Assembly (NCBI RefSeq): GCF_022458985.1
Contig: NC_061776.1
Coordinates: forward strand, 7,566,379-7,630,378
Direction of reading: 5' to 3'
Length of the DNA stretch: 64,000 bases
Source: Mugil cephalus
Lineage: Eukaryota; Chordata; Actinopteri; Mugiliformes; Mugilidae
The notes beneath the pieces were generated by a model. That model was not told the origin of the DNA. It did not search any database and saw only the letters and a program-made list of their open reading frames with translations. Positions 58,971 to 64,000 of this stretch are shown one piece after another (the first letter of the stretch is position 1; each line of letters starts with the position of its first letter). The position numbers were made by a program, and so were the translations under genes.

Positions 58971-61900
58971 AACAGCGTTTACCGTCTACAGTGTTTGAGA
59001 TGTTTTGCCTCCAGCTAAGCCCCGCCCCTTAAAATACCATGAACAGGTCTATAGAGAATAGAGTTTGGTTACGTAGGGAAGTTGAAGGGGAGCCTGCGCA
59101 GCATTTTTTGAGCGTAAACCTGACACACACACACGCGCGCTCAGGAGGTACGTGAGACGTACGTTAAATCAGTAGAAAGCTGTGTAATATGGCATCTTTA
59201 AAAATACCCCTGAACGGTGCTGTTTTGCTGCGAGCATGCAATGTCTGTGTCAGCAAACCTCACACACTTGGTCACTTCAGATTCCCTCTCCATAAACTGG
59301 GTTGAAATCATTTATTATGAACTCTACGGTTTAGCACCGAAATCGACTGCAGTCCGAAGCGGAGCGTGACACTTTGGCTTTACCTCTATTATGATGTCAA
59401 AGTGAATCAGTGGCCAGACTGACAGGGTCCTTCAGGCTGTGTCCTGTCTTGGCGCCTGCAGCGTGTTGTTGATAGTTTTAGCATTGACTGGCTGATTAAC
59501 CGGCGGAGCAATAAAACAGGCAGGGTGTCAGCTGCAGCTTCAAATCTGAAACAAGTGCTCTCTAAAAGTATATTATTGTACTGAAGAAGAGCTGGATATT
59601 GTCTCCTATATGCAGCATATTTTTTTTTTTATTGTTTTAGTTTATTGCGGACTGAGATATGGCTTCAGCACTGAAACTGTTGGATGGTGTCATTATTACA
59701 TTTTTTTTTTTTTTTTTGTATTGTAGCTACTGCTCAGTGGAATTCATTTACGGTTCCTCTGCACTGCTGCAATCTTCACGCCTCGCTATCACACTATAGC
59801 ACGCTGCTCGGATGCTCACACTCCCATATACATCCACTATTAAAATGCAGTCTGTATTCTTTAAATGCCCTTTGCATAAATACGGTGCCTGACATTTAGT
59901 GGATGTGTTTTCATCATCATTTATAGCTGCATTGTAATGGCATCAAGTTTTTTTTTTGTTTTTTTTTCTTCTTCTTTGTTATGCCGCCAATGCAAAAAAA
60001 AAAAAAAAAGCCATGGGAGTAGGTCGGGAGGTTGCGTTGTCAACAGGAACAACCGCGACGGGTGCGGGATCATTAGACTTGATACGATACAGCTTGGATT
60101 TACTTTTCATCGGAGTGGAAAAGGTCGTCTTTTATGAGTCTTTCCTGGAAGGCAACAAAAACGATGACGTGTGGGTTTTTCAGCTGCGACTACTGTAAAT
60201 GGTCTCGGGGGCGGGAGGAGGGGAGGGGAGGGGAGGCGAGGGGAGGGGGGAATGATGGAAGCAGAGGAAGTTCAGTCGGTGTCTTTGAGGAAAGGAGGAG
60301 CTGAGTGGATGGGAAACTTTTTTTCTTTTTTTTTGGGACTTTTTCTGCGCAGCTTGCAAGACGCGGATGCACGCTGGGTGGACTCCTGGCTGCCGTCCGA
60401 TGACCTCCGCAGGTGGTCCGAAGCACCTGCTCATTCACGTTACGACGATGCGTATTTACTCACCGTACAGCCGTTTTGTTTTCTTTTTTTCCTGCTCGCA
60501 TGCCATCGGGTTGCTTAAATAAAAAATTTAAACACAAAGCAGAGAAAACAATCTGTTGTCGCGCTTTAACCTTGCGAGTTAAAGTGCCTTTGTGTTCGGG
60601 CTGATTACACTTCTAGGTGCTCATCTGATTTATTGAAAATCTTCATTGTTGCAATACTTTCATTGTGTGTCGTGAATGCAGTGATTGTGACCCGCTGTAT
60701 GTATTATTTCCCTTCACATTTCCCTTTTGTCTCCTTTTTTTTTTTTATTCCTAAGTGGAGGACTATAAGTATCACCACTTAAAGATTCAAAGACAGCAGT
60801 CTGTTGATGAATATAAAAAAAAGATTCCTTCAGGTTTTTTTTATTCGTTATCCTCCAGGTTTTTATTAGAGGGATCCGCCTGTGTTCCCCCAGTAACAAA
60901 AAAATAAAATAAATGTAGCGGCTTCCTTTAAACGTTAAGTAAGGTCAGGGGGTCAATCAGTCTTTTTGCGGGATGCAAGTGGAAGCGGTCGAGAGGTGGC
61001 GGCTTCAGATTTCATTTCTAGATCTTGACACCGATCAAGCTGCCATGAGCGCGACGATGAGTGGAGAGGGGGGGATTTTCACGATGAGGCCATTGCCACA
61101 CGGTGTAACTCGGTGCTACAGCGCCGGCTGAAGACAAAGGCACCAAATAGGCATCTCTAATCTCCCTGCTGAATGAATCGGAAACAAAGAGAGGAGGAAC
61201 GCAGACACAGAGGCTTGGACACACATAGGATAAGCTGATTACTCAGGGAAGGAGGGAGGGCGAGAGGGAGACAGAGGGAGAAAGACAGAGGCACGCACGT
61301 GAACGAGAGAGAACCGTACAGTAAGGCTGCGTGAGGGCATGAGGAAAATGCAGGAGGCGGGGTAGGGATGAACGAAAATTAAAAAAAAAAAAAGGCGAGC
61401 GCGCTTTAATGATGGGGCGCACGGACCAGAGAGAGAGAGAATGAAAAGAAACAGCGCGGGGAGCGAGGGAGGAAGAGTCTCAGGAGAGGGGCGAAAAAAA
61501 GAGGGGAACGTTTAAAAGGACGAGCCAACGTAGCGTGCTACGTATAGCGCGCGATGGGAAAATGAAGGGAATGCACATTTGCCTCTGATACCCTCCTTAG
61601 GCACGCGACACAATCAAAAACAGGACATTATGCAAATGCAATATAATCGCTACCTGAGTCATTTCACCTGCTCTGCTCACTCCGTCGTTATATATACAAA
61701 TGGAATTACACCCGATCCAGGTGTACGGGCTAAATATACAGCTAATTAAAATTAATGAGATTTACTTAGAAAAGAATATGCTCCTTCCCTAAGCTGCTTA
61801 TCCCTGCATGGGAATCTACTGCACACGCGGACGCGCACACACCTTCGCCAGAGTGCTCGGGAAAGTATACACAAACACACGCGCGGGGGTTTGATTCACT

Positions 61901-62019
61901 CGCACTCTCACACTCCACTAGGCAGACTATTAGGGATCCTCGGTACACGCGCGCGAAAACACAGCCTCCGTCTTTCATCCGGCTTTCCTCTCACGCAGAC
62001 TTAAACATGTTCCTTGCTC

Positions 62020-63130
62020 AGTGAACATTCAAAAGTTATCGACTGTACGTTTTGCGCGGCGCGCACAAATACGCACACACCGTGCACGGGCGCACGCGGA
62101 GAGTTTTCCTGGAGATGAGCGCGCGACGAAAGATCCTCACGGACTCACGAGCGGGATCAGATTGAGAGAAACGCGCGCGTGGATGTTTCTGTGCACGGAG
62201 AGGGGAACGAGAGCAAACACACACACGCGTTAGCGCGTATGGGCCCATTCACACATTTTCTTGGAAAGCACGCACAAAAAAAAACTAGTTAACAGATGCC
62301 AACACGCGGCAGACGTCGCAGAAAAAAAAAGTTGCGCATGGGCGTGTTTCTGCACACCGTGACAAACGAGAGCACACATGCACATATCCTTTCATACAGG
62401 CGCATTCAAAGAGTTTCCTTCCAGTGAGCGCACACAAAAATAACTTTTGAGATGCTAACATGCAGAGAAACAAGATATCAGATGCTGCACATTTGCTGCA
62501 TGCGCATTCGGGGACTTAGGTTTCTAGCAATGAGCACACAAAAATAAGTCATCAAGTGCTAACACGCTCTGAAATACACAATGCACACAAACATTTCTGC
62601 ATGTAGGAGCATTCACAGGTTTTCTTAGAGCGCGCAACAAAAAGAAGGTACCAGATGCTAACAACAGGAAAACAGGCATGCGGCAAACAAAAGCAAACAC
62701 ACACACACACACACACAAATATATGTATTCATGCATATAGGAACATGCATGAGTGTGTGTGAGCAAGCGCACACTCAGGAACGCACGGAAGCAGATCCAG
62801 GAAAACACATGCGCGGGCATTTCTGCACACGCCGAGGTGAGCGAGAGCAAACGCACACTTACGCATATTCGTGCTCACGGGCGCAGGAAAAAAAAAAGCG
62901 AGGACGTATTTCCGCATGAGAAGGTGAACAATGGCAAACACACATACATATATTCATGCGTATCGGCACTTTTTCATTGCGATGAGCACGCGTAAATAAA
63001 AAAAAAACAGGTTATCAGATGCTAGCATGCAGGGAAACGCGCGCTAAAACAGTTTGAGCGGAACCACGCGTGTGCACATATTTAATGCATGAAGAGGTGC
63101 ACTAGAGCTGCCCATGTATGCTTCATATAC
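62020..63130. repeat. Degenerate tandem repeat array, units about 100-160 bp
   Basis: Recurring boxes are: TTTCTGCACAC; GAGAGCAAACACACAC; ATTCATGC with TAT; GAGCACGCACAAAAATAA; and AGATGCTAACA. The last box occurs at about 62293, 62451, 62555, 62652 and 63017, giving steps of roughly 157, 104, 98 and a multiple. Units have diverged strongly and include (CA)n expansions. No coding frame is shared between units. Confidence 0.75.
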
Positions 63131-63282
63131 ACACAGACGTATTCAAATGGGACTTCGAAGGCCCTCAAGTCTTTGATTTAACAAACATTCCCCAGCGAGG
63201 CGAGGTGTCGACTGCCAGGCGAAAAAATTTGTGTTGAGGAGGCCAGCCACTGCATGTGTTTATCATACGCTCCCCACACACT

Positions 63283-63306
63283 TTTATGTATATATATATA
63301 TATATA
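63283..63306. repeat. (TA)n microsatellite
   Basis: About twelve TA units (tgtatatatatatatatatac). Confidence 0.9.
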
Positions 63307-64000
63307 CACCGTGTATGTAGGTAATTAATAAGGACCATCTTCTAAATTGCTTATGGATGTATGTATTTTTTCCCATAAGGTGGTGCCCCACCAGCAGCGC
63401 TCCATCCTAGCGGGCGAAGAGTGCTGAGTAATTAAACAGCTCTTCAAGCCCTCTTTGAAGGAGTGGAGGGGCGTAGGGGATCCTGGGAAAATGACATAGC
63501 GTGAATTAATCACACACTTTATTAACAGACTTATGTTTCAGTGGAACATTACTGTCTCGACTGCAGCTAGCTGCTCCACTTGGCACCCGACCAGCTTCTG
63601 TCTTAACCGACCCGGGCGTGCGTTCGTACAATCACACGTGCGGTAGCTCTCGGTGTTATGTTATGCCAACACACACACACGTGCACGGCCTCCTCCTTCT
63701 CTATCTCCCACTCTCTCTCTCCCTCTCTCTCTCTCCGTCTCCGTCTGTCGCCGCTTCATTTCTCAGCCTGGTGAGTACTTGAATGTCATTACGACTTTTG
63801 CTATCAAAAGCAAACAGCGGGGCAGGATTGAGGAGGGCGGGCGCCAGACCTCCCGTTTTCCACGCTGAGAGGACCGCAGCACGCCGAGTGCTGTTTTGAT
63901 TGCTCCTTCCTTTTTTCTTTATTTTTTTTCCGGCCCCCTTTCTGTCGAATGGATAGGCTTCTTCTTCTTTTTTTTTTTTTTTCCCCTTAAAGGGCAGATT

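Larger units (their letters stand above)
52028..64000 (+). other. First intron of the signal-peptide gene (continues past window end)
   Basis: Follows the gtaagc donor at 52028. From 52.6 to about 57.2 kb it is complex, rich in TAATTA-type and other short motifs, and nearly free of interspersed repeats. From 57.8 to 59.1 kb there are transposon-like pieces. GA-rich and C/A-rich simple sequence follows at 61.2-61.5 kb and a degenerate tandem array at 62.0-63.13 kb. I found no later coding exon. Confidence 0.6.

Noticed and set aside
59190..59306. Short frame with CNVC...HFRFPLHK, THAP-like
   Set aside because: Only a C-x2-C and an HFRFP resemble a THAP zinc finger. The later Cys/His and the AVPTIF box are absent within 38 codons.
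62036..62941. Series of His/Cys/Ala-rich frames over the 62-63 kb array
   Set aside because: They come from (CA)n and GC-rich repeat units, change frame between units and share no conserved protein.

Overview
This is vertebrate nuclear DNA, almost certainly from a ray-finned (teleost) fish. Genes are split by GT-AG introns. The introns are full of short DNA-transposon families typical of fish (Tc1-like, hAT-like, piggyBac-like), with LINE remnants and abundant (TG)n. The encoded proteins are vertebrate in type. There is no bacterial operon, phage or CRISPR content.

Layout. (1) 1-35,976, plus strand: the 3' three quarters of a Na+/K+-ATPase alpha-subunit gene. I resolved 18 coding exons (the first cut by the window edge) encoding the last ~778 residues. 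The joined exons keep frame throughout, and counting from the C-terminus matches a 1,020-residue protein. Diagnostic residues (EAK after NPR, YMEL, HLNL...FPRGF) favour the alpha-2 type (atp1a2). Introns hold most of the repeats. (2) 39,344-45,728, plus: a complete six-exon sdhc gene (succinate dehydrogenase cytochrome b560, 169 aa) with an ETS/CRE-like promoter and an AATAAA signal. (3) 47,484-47,557, plus: an intronless tRNA-Arg(UCU). (4) From about 49.7 kb to the window end, plus: a CpG- and CT-rich 5' region, then a coding exon (51,870-52,027) that starts a secreted or membrane protein with a signal peptide and a phase-1 donor. The rest of that gene lies beyond the window. Its first intron is repeat-poor at 52.6-57 kb and may hold conserved regulatory elements. 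It ends in a degenerate tandem array at 62-63.1 kb.

The genes share no pathway, although both proteins I can name are membrane proteins of cell energetics: one spends ATP on Na+/K+ gradients, the other feeds the respiratory chain. Human ATP1A2 and SDHC both lie in 1q23, so the neighbourhood supports the alpha-2 assignment.

I found no convincing new multi-gene system. The most interesting signals are: substitutions in the alpha subunit at three functionally important, normally invariant positions (M9 Glu, the SYGQ beta-contact motif, the C-terminal KETYY); an extra intron splitting what is one exon in mammals; several transposon insertions with exact target-site duplications; a 28-unit (GT)n directly against a splice acceptor; and the 62-63 kb array. 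Exon boundaries were set by eye from splice sites, reading frame and knowledge of the families. No alignment or database search was run.
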